Positions 17,598-24,752 of a stretch of DNA of 35,815 bases are shown in pieces. The stretch comes from DASQVO01 sp035640715 (lineage in GTDB: Bacteria; Actinomycetota; Actinomycetes; Streptosporangiales; Streptosporangiaceae): contig DASQVO010000321.1 in assembly GCA_035640715.1 (NCBI GenBank), forward strand, positions 1-35,815, written 5' to 3'. Both the position numbers and the translations under genes were made by a program. The notes under the pieces were generated by a model, which ran no database searches, had not been told where the DNA came from, and worked only from the letters and a program-made list of their open reading frames with translations. Each line of letters starts with the position of its first letter. Within the stretch, counting starts at the first letter, position 1.

Positions 17598-18452
17598 GCC
17601 ATGGTCGCGGAGGATTTCGTTCAGAGCGGCCTTGTCGTGGCGATCCCCTTCGGCCAGGCGCCTCAGCACCAGCACGCAGGGCATGCCGAAGTCGCCGCCG
17701 GGGAAACTGCGGGTCCGGGTACCGCTGACGCAGACCGACCAGGCCGGCGCCTCGCCACGGGGCAGCTCCTCCCCTGTCTGGGCGTCAATAACATGCGTGG
17801 TCGCCGTGAGGATGACCCCCGCGCCCAGCACGGCACCGCACCGGACCCGCGCCCCGTCGACCACCATGCACCGCGAGCCGACAAAGGCATCGTCTTCGAC
17901 CACCACGGGTACCGCATTGGGCGGCTCGAGCACGCCGCCGATCCCGACGCCCCCCGACAGGTGCACGTTCTTCCCGATCTGGGCGCAGGAACCCACCGTA
18001 GCCCATGTGTCCACCATCGTGCCCTCGTCCACGTACGCGCCTATGTTGACAAAGGACGGCATCAGTACCACGCCGGGCGCGATGTAGGCGCCCCACCGGG
18101 CGATCGCGCCCGGCACGACGCGAACCCCGTCAAGGCGCGTCTTGAGCGGGACCCGGTCGTGGTAGCGGAAATCACCGACCTGCGAGCGGACCATCGGCAG
18201 CAGCCGGAACGCCAGCAGGATGGCACGCTTGGCCCGCTCGTCCACCACGACATCACCGGAGTCCGGCGCGATCCGCGCAACCCTGGCCTCGCCGGAGTCG
18301 ATCTGGTCTATCGCGCCGACGATCTCGGTACGCGCGGCCGAATCATCGGGCGTCAGCCTGGTGCGCTGCTCCCACAGCTCATCGATACGGGCCGGCAGCG
18401 GCGAGGCCGACGTAGCCGCAGGCGCCGCGGACCCGGGAAGTGACTCATCCAT
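17586..18452 (-). CDS. dapD: Tetrahydrodipicolinate N-succinyltransferase (proteobacterial-type DapD)
   Basis: A 288-residue left-handed beta-helix enzyme that transfers succinyl from succinyl-CoA to tetrahydrodipicolinate in lysine/meso-DAP synthesis. It has the long conserved run VLMPSFVNIGAYVDEGTMVD, then TWATVGSCAQIGKNVHLSGG and VGIGGVLEPPNAVPVVVEDD, which matches E. coli DapD almost residue for residue. The mycobacterial DapD form is longer and clearly different. The ATG at 18452 gives a family-typical N-terminus. dapC, for the next step, lies about 1.6 kb away on the other strand; dapE is not in the window. A putative muramidase-like gene is divergent across 118 bases. Confidence 0.94.
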   Translation of the reverse strand: MDESLPGSAAPAATSASPLPARIDELWEQRTRLTPDDSAARTEIVGAIDQIDSGEARVARIAPDSGDVVVDERAKRAILLAFRLLPMVRSQVGDFRYHDRVPLKTRLDGVRVVPGAIARWGAYIAPGVVLMPSFVNIGAYVDEGTMVDTWATVGSCAQIGKNVHLSGGVGIGGVLEPPNAVPVVVEDDAFVGSRCMVVDGARVRCGAVLGAGVILTATTHVIDAQTGEELPRGEAPAWSVCVSGTRTRSFPGGDFGMPCVLVLRRLAEGDRHDKAALNEILRDHGVNA

Positions 18453-18570
18453 GGCGACGGAGCCTACTCCCGCGCCGCTCGCGCGCCGGCACGCCCCGCC
18501 GCAGGTGGCCCGGTCCAATCCGGCGCGCTTTTGCAGAGGACAGGGCGCGCCGACGGTACGGTCTGATGAT

Positions 18571-19446
18571 GTGCCGACCAGACGTGCGCGGCGGAAGGGC
18601 GCCGCTGTCATCACCAGCCTCGTCGTGGGGGTGCTCGCCGTCGCCGGCTACTTCGCCTACTCGGCGTACCAGCACGTCACGCCGTACATCACAGGTCCCG
18701 GCTGCCAGGCGGGCAGCGGCACCAGCGCAGTCTCGCTCGACACGCAGCAGGCCAGCATCGCCGCGACCATCGCCGGGGTCGCGGCGCACGAGAGACTCCC
18801 GGGGCGTGCCCTCACCGTCGCATACGCGGCCGCCATGCAGGAGTCGCATATGCACAACCTTGACTATGGCGACCGGGACTCGGTCGGCGTCTTCCAGCAG
18901 CGGCCGTCGGAAGGCTGGGGAACCACCAGCGAGCTGGAAGATCCCGTCTACGCCACTACCAGGTTCTTCGCCGCCCTCACCCGGGTACCCGGTTACCTTC
19001 AGCTGCCCGTGGGCGAGGCCGCCCAGGCCGTCCAGCACAGCGCCGACGGCTCCGCCTACTCGCAATACGACCTGATGGCCGCCGCGCTGACCAAAGCGTT
19101 CACCGGCCAGTCGCCGCGGGCCGTGTGGTGCTGGTACACCCCGGGCCCGCAGCCGAAGACAGATCTGGCAGCCGCCGGCAAGGCGCTCGCCGCGACGTTC
19201 GGCGCGCCGGGAGAAGGCAGCCCCGTGATCAGGTTCGCCACCAATCGTTCGGCTAAATCCCCGGCTGCGGCCATGCGGGTCCAGCAGGCGTCGGCCTGGA
19301 CGGTAGCCTCGTGGCTGGTGACGCACGCCCAGGCCTACGGGATCAGCGACGTGCGCTACGACGGATACGAATGGAGCACAGCGGACGGCAACCAGGGCTG
19401 GCGGCCTGACGCCGGCTCTGTCAGCGGAAGTATCCTGCTCCACTGA
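18571..19446 (+). CDS. Membrane-anchored lysozyme-fold-like protein of unknown function
   Basis: A 291-residue protein with an Arg/Lys-rich start (PTRRARRKG), one transmembrane helix (about 12-33, VITSLVVGVLAVAGYFAYSA) and a large outer domain. It contains AAAMQESHMHNLDYGDRDSV followed by GVFQQRPSEGWG. The Glu in QES followed by GDRDSVGVFQQR resembles the catalytic Glu region and nearby motif of lytic-transglycosylase/lysozyme-type domains. Relatives beside dap genes are often labelled heavy-metal transporter without evidence; I see nothing to support transport. The GTG at 18571 is chosen because the helix follows directly. TACGGT (18557-18562) could be a -10 for a leaderless message. It is divergent from dapD. 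Confidence 0.75.
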   Translation: MPTRRARRKGAAVITSLVVGVLAVAGYFAYSAYQHVTPYITGPGCQAGSGTSAVSLDTQQASIAATIAGVAAHERLPGRALTVAYAAAMQESHMHNLDYGDRDSVGVFQQRPSEGWGTTSELEDPVYATTRFFAALTRVPGYLQLPVGEAAQAVQHSADGSAYSQYDLMAAALTKAFTGQSPRAVWCWYTPGPQPKTDLAAAGKALAATFGAPGEGSPVIRFATNRSAKSPAAAMRVQQASAWTVASWLVTHAQAYGISDVRYDGYEWSTADGNQGWRPDAGSVSGSILLH

Positions 19447-19504
19447 GGCAAACCATGCCCCGAACCGCCATACTGATCGCAGACGGCAATATAAATGGCG
19501 ACGA

Positions 19505-19520
19505 CCGCGGTTAACCGCGG
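19505..19520. promoter_or_regulatory. 16-bp perfect palindrome upstream of fdxA
   Basis: CCGCGGTTAACCGCGG lies 59 bases after the preceding gene and about 220 bases before fdxA. It could be a repressor operator or a short terminator stem. The intergenic space (19447-19740) has no gene that I can see. Confidence 0.45.
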
Positions 19521-19567
19521 CGTGCTCCGGATCGGACGGCAGGCGAGGACGGGGCGCAACCAGTGAG

Positions 19568-19667
19568 CGTTATTCAAAATCCGGCCCAGCGGGCATGGGC
19601 CTTGGGCCCGTGTGAGCGGCCGGTGCCAGTGGCGGCGGGAGCAGCTAACGCGCGTCGTTGAATAACG
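19568..19667. repeat. 10-bp inverted repeat flanking about 80 bases upstream of fdxA
   Basis: CGTTATTCAA (19568-19577) and its exact reverse complement TTGAATAACG (19658-19667) stand about 80 bases apart in a GC-rich intergenic space. The right arm runs into a tandem ACGTGAA ACGTGAA. These AT-rich arms may be paired regulator sites for fdxA-dapC. Confidence 0.45.
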
Positions 19668-19740
19668 TGAAACGTGAAGAGGACACAGCGAAAGGCCCGG
19701 GCCGCGGCCTGCCGAGCCCGGACGACAGAGGAGTTCAGAC

Positions 19741-20067
19741 GTGACCTACGTCATCGCGCAGCCCTGCGTTGATGTGCTTGACAAGGCATGCATCGAAGAG
19801 TGCCCGGTCGACTGCATCTACGAGGGTGAGCGCATGCTCTATATCCACCCGGACGAGTGCGTGGACTGCGGGGCGTGCGAGCCGGTGTGCCCGGTCGAGG
19901 CCATCTACTACGAAGACGACGTTCCCGACCAGTGGAAGGACTACTACAAGGTCAACGTCGACTTCTTCGAGGATCTCGGCTCGCCGGGCGGTGCGTCGAA
20001 GACCGGAAAGATCGGCAAGGACCACCCGCTGGTGGCGGCTCTGCCGCCGCAGGGAGAAGAAAGCTGA
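19741..20067 (+). CDS. fdxA: 7Fe ferredoxin (FdxA type)
   Basis: A 108-residue cytosolic electron carrier. Cys9, Cys17 and Cys50 match the [3Fe-4S] ligands, and Cys21, Cys40, Cys43 and Cys46 the [4Fe-4S] ligands of Azotobacter ferredoxin I type proteins. The Cys next to the first ligand that is present in some relatives is Asp11/Val12 here, as expected for a seven-iron form. The GTG start follows AGAGGAG at good spacing. It overlaps dapC by four bases; this fdxA-dapC pair is conserved in many actinobacteria, although the metabolic link is unclear. Confidence 0.95.
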   Translation: MTYVIAQPCVDVLDKACIEECPVDCIYEGERMLYIHPDECVDCGACEPVCPVEAIYYEDDVPDQWKDYYKVNVDFFEDLGSPGGASKTGKIGKDHPLVAALPPQGEES

Positions 20068-21164
20068 CCCTCGCACCGAGGCTGCCGGCGTTCACCTGGG
20101 ACCGGGTCGCGCGTTACCGCAAGGAGGCGGAGCGCCATCCGGGCGGCCTGATCGACCTGTCGATCGGGGCGCCCGTCGACCCGGTACCGGAGGTGGTGCG
20201 TTCCGCGCTCGCAGCGGGGGCCGACGCCCCCGGGTACCCGCTCACCCGGGGGACGCCGCGACTGCGGGAGGCTGCGGCGGGATGGCTTGCGCGCCGGCAC
20301 GGCGTGACGGTCAGCCCCGACGCCGTGCTGCCCGTGATCGGCACCAAGGAGTTCATCGCCTGGCTGCCGGTCATGCTGGGCTGCGGGCCCGGCGACACGG
20401 TCGTGTACCCGGCGGTCGCCTACCCGACCTATGACGCCGGGGCCCGGCTGGCCGGCGCCACCGGGCTCGCGGCGGACAGCACGGCCGCCGTGGGCCCGCA
20501 GCGGGTCGGCCTGGCCTGGGTGAACTCACCGTCGAACCCCACCGGCCGGGTGCTCCCCCCGGGGCACCTGCGCAAGATGGTGGACTGGGCCCGTGAGCGC
20601 GGCACCGTGCTGGCCTCGGACGAGTGCTACATCGAGCTGGGGTGGGAGGCCGAGCCGGTCTCCATCCTGCACCCCGAGGTGTGCGGCGGCACCCACGACG
20701 GCCTGCTGGCCGTTCATTCGCTGTCCAAGCGCTCCAACATGGCCGGCTACCGCGCGGGCTTCGTCACCGGCGACCCGGCGCTGATCTCGGACCTGCACGA
20801 GATCCGCCGGCATGCCGGGATGATCGTGCCCGCGCCGGTTCAGGCCGCGATGACCGCCGCGCTCGGCGACGACGAGCACGCGGAGGAGCAGCGGTCGCGG
20901 TACCGTTCGCGGCGGCTGGCGCTCCGAGCGGCGCTCGAGGCCGCGGGCTGGGTGATCGACCACTCAGAGGCCGGGCTGTACCTGTGGGCGTCGCGTCCCG
21001 GCTCGGACTGCTGGGACTCGGCCCAGATCCTGGCCGAGGCGGGGATTCTCGTCTCCCCCGGTGAGCTCTACGGGGCCGCGGGCACCCGGCACATCCGGGT
21101 GGCGCTGACGGCGACCGACGAACGGGTCGCCGCCGCGGTGGCCCGGCTCACCGCCTGCCGGTAA
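20064..21164 (+). CDS. dapC: N-succinyldiaminopimelate aminotransferase
   Basis: A 366-residue class I PLP aminotransferase of the actinobacterial DapC type, acting after DapD in DAP/lysine synthesis. It has LPAFTWDRVA near the start, LSIGAPVDPVPEVV, VNSPSNPTGRVLPP, the PLP lysine Lys222 in VHSLSKRSNMAGYRAGF, and the C-terminal RHIRVAL arginine. No ATG, GTG or TTG occurs in frame before the conserved N-terminus. A CTG at 20064, overlapping the fdxA stop as CTGA and preceded by AGGGAGAAG, is the only fitting start. Confidence 0.93.
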   Translation: MTLAPRLPAFTWDRVARYRKEAERHPGGLIDLSIGAPVDPVPEVVRSALAAGADAPGYPLTRGTPRLREAAAGWLARRHGVTVSPDAVLPVIGTKEFIAWLPVMLGCGPGDTVVYPAVAYPTYDAGARLAGATGLAADSTAAVGPQRVGLAWVNSPSNPTGRVLPPGHLRKMVDWARERGTVLASDECYIELGWEAEPVSILHPEVCGGTHDGLLAVHSLSKRSNMAGYRAGFVTGDPALISDLHEIRRHAGMIVPAPVQAAMTAALGDDEHAEEQRSRYRSRRLALRAALEAAGWVIDHSEAGLYLWASRPGSDCWDSAQILAEAGILVSPGELYGAAGTRHIRVALTATDERVAAAVARLTACR

Positions 21165-21193
21165 GTGGGCCCCGCTCCGCCTGGCCCGTCCGT

Positions 21194-21209
21194 GGCCGGT
21201 TTTCCGGCC
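21194..21209 (+). terminator. Short hairpin after dapC
   Basis: GGCCGG-TTTT-CCGGCC starts 30 bases after the dapC stop. It is a plausible end for the fdxA-dapC transcript. The remaining space to 21427 holds no gene that I can see. Confidence 0.4.
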
Positions 21210-21427
21210 GAACAGCCTGGTTTCCGGTACGCCGCCGCCGTCTGGCTGTTTGCTCTGCGCCGGATGGCACCAGGATCGCCTGTCTCTACCGCGGCAACCT
21301 GTGGATAACGACGAATTTTCGGGTTTGGCACGTCTCCCTATGCTGGGGAAACTCTGCCAGTTGAGGGATTTACGGCCTTCCGTGACGGTGAGAGGCGGGG
21401 GCGCGCAGCTCCCGTAGGGTGAGAAGG

Positions 21428-22387
21428 GTGCTGAGGCTCTATGATGCGCGGACCCGGCGGGTGGAGCAGATCCGGCCGGGCCACGCCGGTGAACTGCGCG
21501 TCCTCGCCGTCACGCCGGGCGGCGGGGCCGAGCCGGATCTGGGCGAGGCCCGCGGCTGGCTGCTGCCTGACCTGATCAGCCGGTATGCGGAACGGCGCGG
21601 GCTGGCCGCGACGGTCTGCGAGATCATCGGCCCGGCAGCGGGCCCAGGCCCGGCGGTGAACTCCGGCCCGGGGCCGGCCCCCGGCAGCGCGGCGACCGGC
21701 CCGGTGGGAAGCCCCGGTGGTGAACGGGGCCGCGTCGGCGCGGCCGCCGCCCCGGAGGCGGCCCGTTCCCTGGCGGTGCGCGCGATGCTGAACGTTCATC
21801 CGCCCGCGCGGACCGCCCCGGCGGGTGAGCCGGTGGAGCGGTCGGCCGAGTTCGTGTCACCCGGATGGGCCGGCACCACGCCGGGCAAGGTACCCCCGTT
21901 CGACATCGGCACGGGGGACACCGGCTGGCTGGCCGGCCGCCAGCTCACGCGCTACCTGACCGCGCCGCCCGGCGCGGTCACCGTGGATGGGCGGAAAGCG
22001 GGCGCGGACGGGGTGCGCGTTCCGTCCGTGGCGGAGGTCGCCGCCCGGGGCCTGGACCCCCTCGCGGCCCGGCTGATCTTCCTCGGCCGGCGCTACCGTG
22101 ACGACCTCGACCTGAGCTGGGAGGGGCTGTTCGCCGCGGGCAAGACCCTGCTCCGCTGGCGCGAACACGTCGCGGCGTGGGCGCTCTCACCGAGCGCGCC
22201 GATAGCGCGGCGTTACGCGGACGCGATCAGCGCGGCGTTCGAGGACGATCTGGACATCCCGGCCGCGCTGGGCGAACTGCACGCGCTTGAGGGGGACGCC
22301 GGCGTGCCGGACGGGGCGAAGTTCGAGACGTTCGCCGCCATGGACCGGCTGTTCGGGCTGGATCTGGTCCGGGACGTCGGCAGGTGA
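21428..22387 (+). CDS. Cysteinyl-tRNA synthetase/MshC-like protein lacking catalytic motifs
   Basis: A 319-residue protein. The N-terminus (LRLYDARTRRVEQIRPG) matches the first strand of actinobacterial CysRS and MshC, and GWLLPDLISRYAERRGL matches the helix after the HIGH motif. At the HIGH position it reads DLGEA. A Gly/Ala/Pro-rich stretch (about 70-115) follows. The C-terminal half resembles the region after KMSKS: VPSVAEVAARGLDPLAARL, FLGRRYRDDLDLSWEGL and AFEDDLDIPAALGEL. The KMSKS position reads GRKAGADG. It cannot be a normal synthetase; a ligand-binding or regulatory role is possible. The GTG at 21428 gives the family-like MLRLYD; a GTG at 21419 is also in frame. Confidence 0.75.
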   Translation: MLRLYDARTRRVEQIRPGHAGELRVLAVTPGGGAEPDLGEARGWLLPDLISRYAERRGLAATVCEIIGPAAGPGPAVNSGPGPAPGSAATGPVGSPGGERGRVGAAAAPEAARSLAVRAMLNVHPPARTAPAGEPVERSAEFVSPGWAGTTPGKVPPFDIGTGDTGWLAGRQLTRYLTAPPGAVTVDGRKAGADGVRVPSVAEVAARGLDPLAARLIFLGRRYRDDLDLSWEGLFAAGKTLLRWREHVAAWALSPSAPIARRYADAISAAFEDDLDIPAALGELHALEGDAGVPDGAKFETFAAMDRLFGLDLVRDVGR

Positions 22388-22453
22388 CCGCTGCTCGCCA
22401 GCCCTGAGATCCGGCCGTACAGCCGCCTCCCCAGCTAACTAATGATTCGTCGT

Positions 22454-22473
22454 TTGCATGGCATATCGTGCAA
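22454..22473. promoter_or_regulatory. Dyad operator candidate upstream of the arginine gene pair
   Basis: TTGCA (22454-22458) and TGCAA (22469-22473) form a dyad with ten bases between, and the symmetry extends outward (TCGT on the left, CGA on the right). It lies in an AT-rich stretch before the guanidino hydrolase gene, together with GCGT-TATT-ACGC (22481-22492) and the palindrome AACTTAAGTT (22530-22539). Dyads of this kind suit Lrp/AsnC-type regulators of amino-acid catabolism, but the regulator is not identified. Confidence 0.45.
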
Positions 22474-22594
22474 CGATTTGGCGTTATTACGCATGGATGG
22501 CGCATTATCTGTTGTCTGCGGCGCCTCTAAACTTAAGTTCTGCGACGTGACGATCCGCACCGGCGGGGACTGGCGAGGCTAGAGGAGGGCTCAG

Positions 22595-23500
22595 GTGACG
22601 GTGACCACAGTGACCGGGCAGGCGCTCACGCCGGAGACGGCCGCGCCGGAGCAGATGTTCACGCCGGATGAGATGCTCCTGCCCGGCACGGCGGAGCGCA
22701 CGGCATCGGCGCGCAGCTACCTGATGTGCCCGCCGGCTCATTTCGCGGTCACCTACGCCATCAACCCGTGGATGCGGCTGGACCAGCCGGCCGACGCGGA
22801 CCGTGCCATGCGCCAGTGGGAGCGGCTACGGCAGATCTACCTGGAGCTCGGCCACACGGTGCGGCTCATCGACCCCGTCCCGGGCCTGCCGGACATGGTG
22901 TTCGCCGCGAACGGCGCGACCGTGGTCGGCGGCAAGGTGCTGGGCGCCCGGTTCCGCTATCCCGAACGGGCCGCGGAAGCAGGCGCCTACCTCGACTGGT
23001 TCCGGGCCGGCGGGTTCCGGGAAGTGCGCGAGCCGCGGCTGGTCAACGAGGGCGAGGGCGACATCCTCTACACCGGGCGCGTGCTGATCGCCGGGCACGG
23101 GTTCCGCACCGACCCGGCGGTGCGTGCCGAGCTAGAGGAAACCTTCGGCGTGCCGGTCATCAGCGTGCGGCTCGTCGACCCGCGCTTCTACCACCTCGAC
23201 ACGGCCATGTGCGTCCTCGACGCCGACACCGCGGCCTACTACCCGGATGCGTTCGACGACGCGGGGCGGGCGGCGCTGGCGGCGCAGTTCAGCGAGCTGA
23301 TCGAGGCCAAGGACTCCGACGCCGAGGTGCTCGGCCTGAACGCGGTCAGCGACGGCCGCCACGTCGTCCTGCCGGCGCAGGCGACCGGGCTGGCGGCACA
23401 GCTGGCCGAGCGCGGGTTCGAGCCCATCGGTGTGGACCTTTCGGAGCTACGCAAGGCCGGCGGCGGCCCGAAGTGCTGCACGCTCGAGCTCCGCGGTTAA
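22595..23500 (+). CDS. Guanidino-group hydrolase (DDAH/arginine dihydrolase-like)
   Basis: A 301-residue amidinotransferase-fold enzyme. Motifs are MCPPAHFAVTYAINPWM (about 44-60), LPDMVFAANGATVVGG, NEGEGDILYTGRVLIAGHGFR with acidic ligands and His, RFYHLDTAMCVLD with the catalytic His, and KAGGGPKCCTLEL with the nucleophile probably Cys294. Annotation pipelines call such proteins dimethylargininase. The INPWM and KCxTL motifs also fit cyanobacterial-type arginine dihydrolases, which yield ornithine directly. It lies ten bases upstream of rocD, which uses ornithine, and no ornithine carbamoyltransferase is present. The GTG start follows GAGGAGGG. The fold is certain; the substrate is inferred. 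Confidence 0.88.
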   Translation: MTVTTVTGQALTPETAAPEQMFTPDEMLLPGTAERTASARSYLMCPPAHFAVTYAINPWMRLDQPADADRAMRQWERLRQIYLELGHTVRLIDPVPGLPDMVFAANGATVVGGKVLGARFRYPERAAEAGAYLDWFRAGGFREVREPRLVNEGEGDILYTGRVLIAGHGFRTDPAVRAELEETFGVPVISVRLVDPRFYHLDTAMCVLDADTAAYYPDAFDDAGRAALAAQFSELIEAKDSDAEVLGLNAVSDGRHVVLPAQATGLAAQLAERGFEPIGVDLSELRKAGGGPKCCTLELRG

Positions 23501-23510
23501 GGAGGCCGGG

Positions 23511-24752
23511 ATGACGACGAACAGCCTGGCCAGGAGCAGCGAACTGGCCACAAGCGACATGCTGCTCGCCCAGACCCGCCAGCACAGCGCCCGTAACTAC
23601 AACCCGCTGCCGATCGTCATCGCCGATGCCGAAGGCTGCTGGGTGACCGATGTGGCGGGCCGCCGCTACCTCGACATGCTCGCCGCCTACTCGGCGATCA
23701 ACTTCGGGCACCGCCATCCCCGCCTCATCGAGGCAGCGCGCCGCCAGCTTGACCGGGTCACGCTGGTCAGCCGGGCATTCGACCACGATCAGTTCGGCCC
23801 GTTCTGCGCCGAGCTCGCGGAACTCGCAGGTCTGGAGATGGTCCTGCCGATGAACACCGGCGCCGAGGCGGTGGAGACGGCGATCAAGGTCGCGCGCAAG
23901 TGGGGCTATGAGGTCAAGGGCGTCCCGGCCGGGCAGGCGGTGATCGTGGCGTTCAGCGGCAACTTCCACGGCCGCACGACGACGATCATCAGCTTCTCCA
24001 CCGATGAGGACGCGCGCGCCGGGTTCGGGCCGTACACGCCCGGCTTCCGCATCGTGGGCTACGGCGACCTCGATGCGCTCGCCTCAGCCGCCGCGGAGCT
24101 CGGCGATCGGCTGGTGGCGGTGCTGGTGGAGCCCGTGCAGGGCGAGGCCGGCGTGGTCGTCCCGCCGCCCGGCTTCCTGGCCGGGGTGCGGCAGATCTGC
24201 TCGGAGCACGGCGCGCTGATGATCGCCGACGAGATCCAGTCCGGGCTCGGCCGGACCGGCGCCACGTTCGCCTGCGAGCACGAGAACGTTGTGCCCGATG
24301 CCTACCTGCTCGGCAAGGCGCTCGGCGGTGGCATCGTGCCCATCTCCGCGATGGTGTCGAGCCGGGAGATTCTCGGCGTGCTGCGGCCGGGGCAGCACGG
24401 ATCGACGTTCGGCGGGAATCCGCTGGCGTGCGCGGTGGCCCGTGAGGTGATCGCGATGCTGCGCACCGGCGAATTCCAGCGCAGGTCAGGTGAGCTTGGC
24501 ACGCACATGCATGCGCGCCTGTCCGCGCTGCCGGCGGACGTGATCCGTCAGGTACGGGGCCGGGGCCTGTGGGCAGGCGTAGAGTTCGTCTCGCTGCCGG
24601 GGCGTGCGGCGTGCGAGCGGCTCGCCGCTCATGGGCTGCTGGCCAAGGACACGCACGGCAACGCGATCCGCCTCGCGCCGCCGCTGGTGATCAGCTCCGG
24701 CGAGCTGGACTGGGCCATGGACCGCGTCGAAGAAGCCCTCCGCGCCGGCTAG
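23511..24752 (+). CDS. rocD: Ornithine--oxo-acid aminotransferase
   Basis: A 413-residue class III PLP aminotransferase that converts ornithine and 2-oxoglutarate to glutamate-5-semialdehyde and glutamate. Motifs include MLAAYSAINFGHRHP, LPMNTGAEAVETAIKVARKW, FSGNFHGRTTT, LVEPVQGEAGV, DEIQSGLGRTG and the PLP lysine Lys269 in LLGKALGGG, then HGSTFGGNPLACAVA. The NTGAEAVETA segment is characteristic of ornithine rather than acetylornithine enzymes. The ATG at 23511 follows AAGGAGG and lies ten bases after the hydrolase gene, so the two form an operon for arginine use. Its TAG stop overlaps the stop of the convergent acyl-CoA synthetase in a shared CTAG. Confidence 0.94.
   Translation: MTTNSLARSSELATSDMLLAQTRQHSARNYNPLPIVIADAEGCWVTDVAGRRYLDMLAAYSAINFGHRHPRLIEAARRQLDRVTLVSRAFDHDQFGPFCAELAELAGLEMVLPMNTGAEAVETAIKVARKWGYEVKGVPAGQAVIVAFSGNFHGRTTTIISFSTDEDARAGFGPYTPGFRIVGYGDLDALASAAAELGDRLVAVLVEPVQGEAGVVVPPPGFLAGVRQICSEHGALMIADEIQSGLGRTGATFACEHENVVPDAYLLGKALGGGIVPISAMVSSREILGVLRPGQHGSTFGGNPLACAVAREVIAMLRTGEFQRRSGELGTHMHARLSALPADVIRQVRGRGLWAGVEFVSLPGRAACERLAAHGLLAKDTHGNAIRLAPPLVISSGELDWAMDRVEEALRAG

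Noticed and set aside
18571..19446. Heavy-metal transporter label
   Set aside because: There is one membrane helix and no metal-binding motif; the outer domain has lysozyme-like features instead.
19568..19740. DosR-type box before fdxA, as in mycobacteria
   Set aside because: No GGGACT-type dyad is present; only unrelated AT-rich inverted arms are seen.
21300..21308. TGTGGATAA, a full E. coli-type DnaA box
   Set aside because: It is single, no further boxes, AT-rich unwinding region or dnaA/dnaN genes are near, and actinobacterial boxes usually read TTGTCCACA. Chance is the simplest reading.
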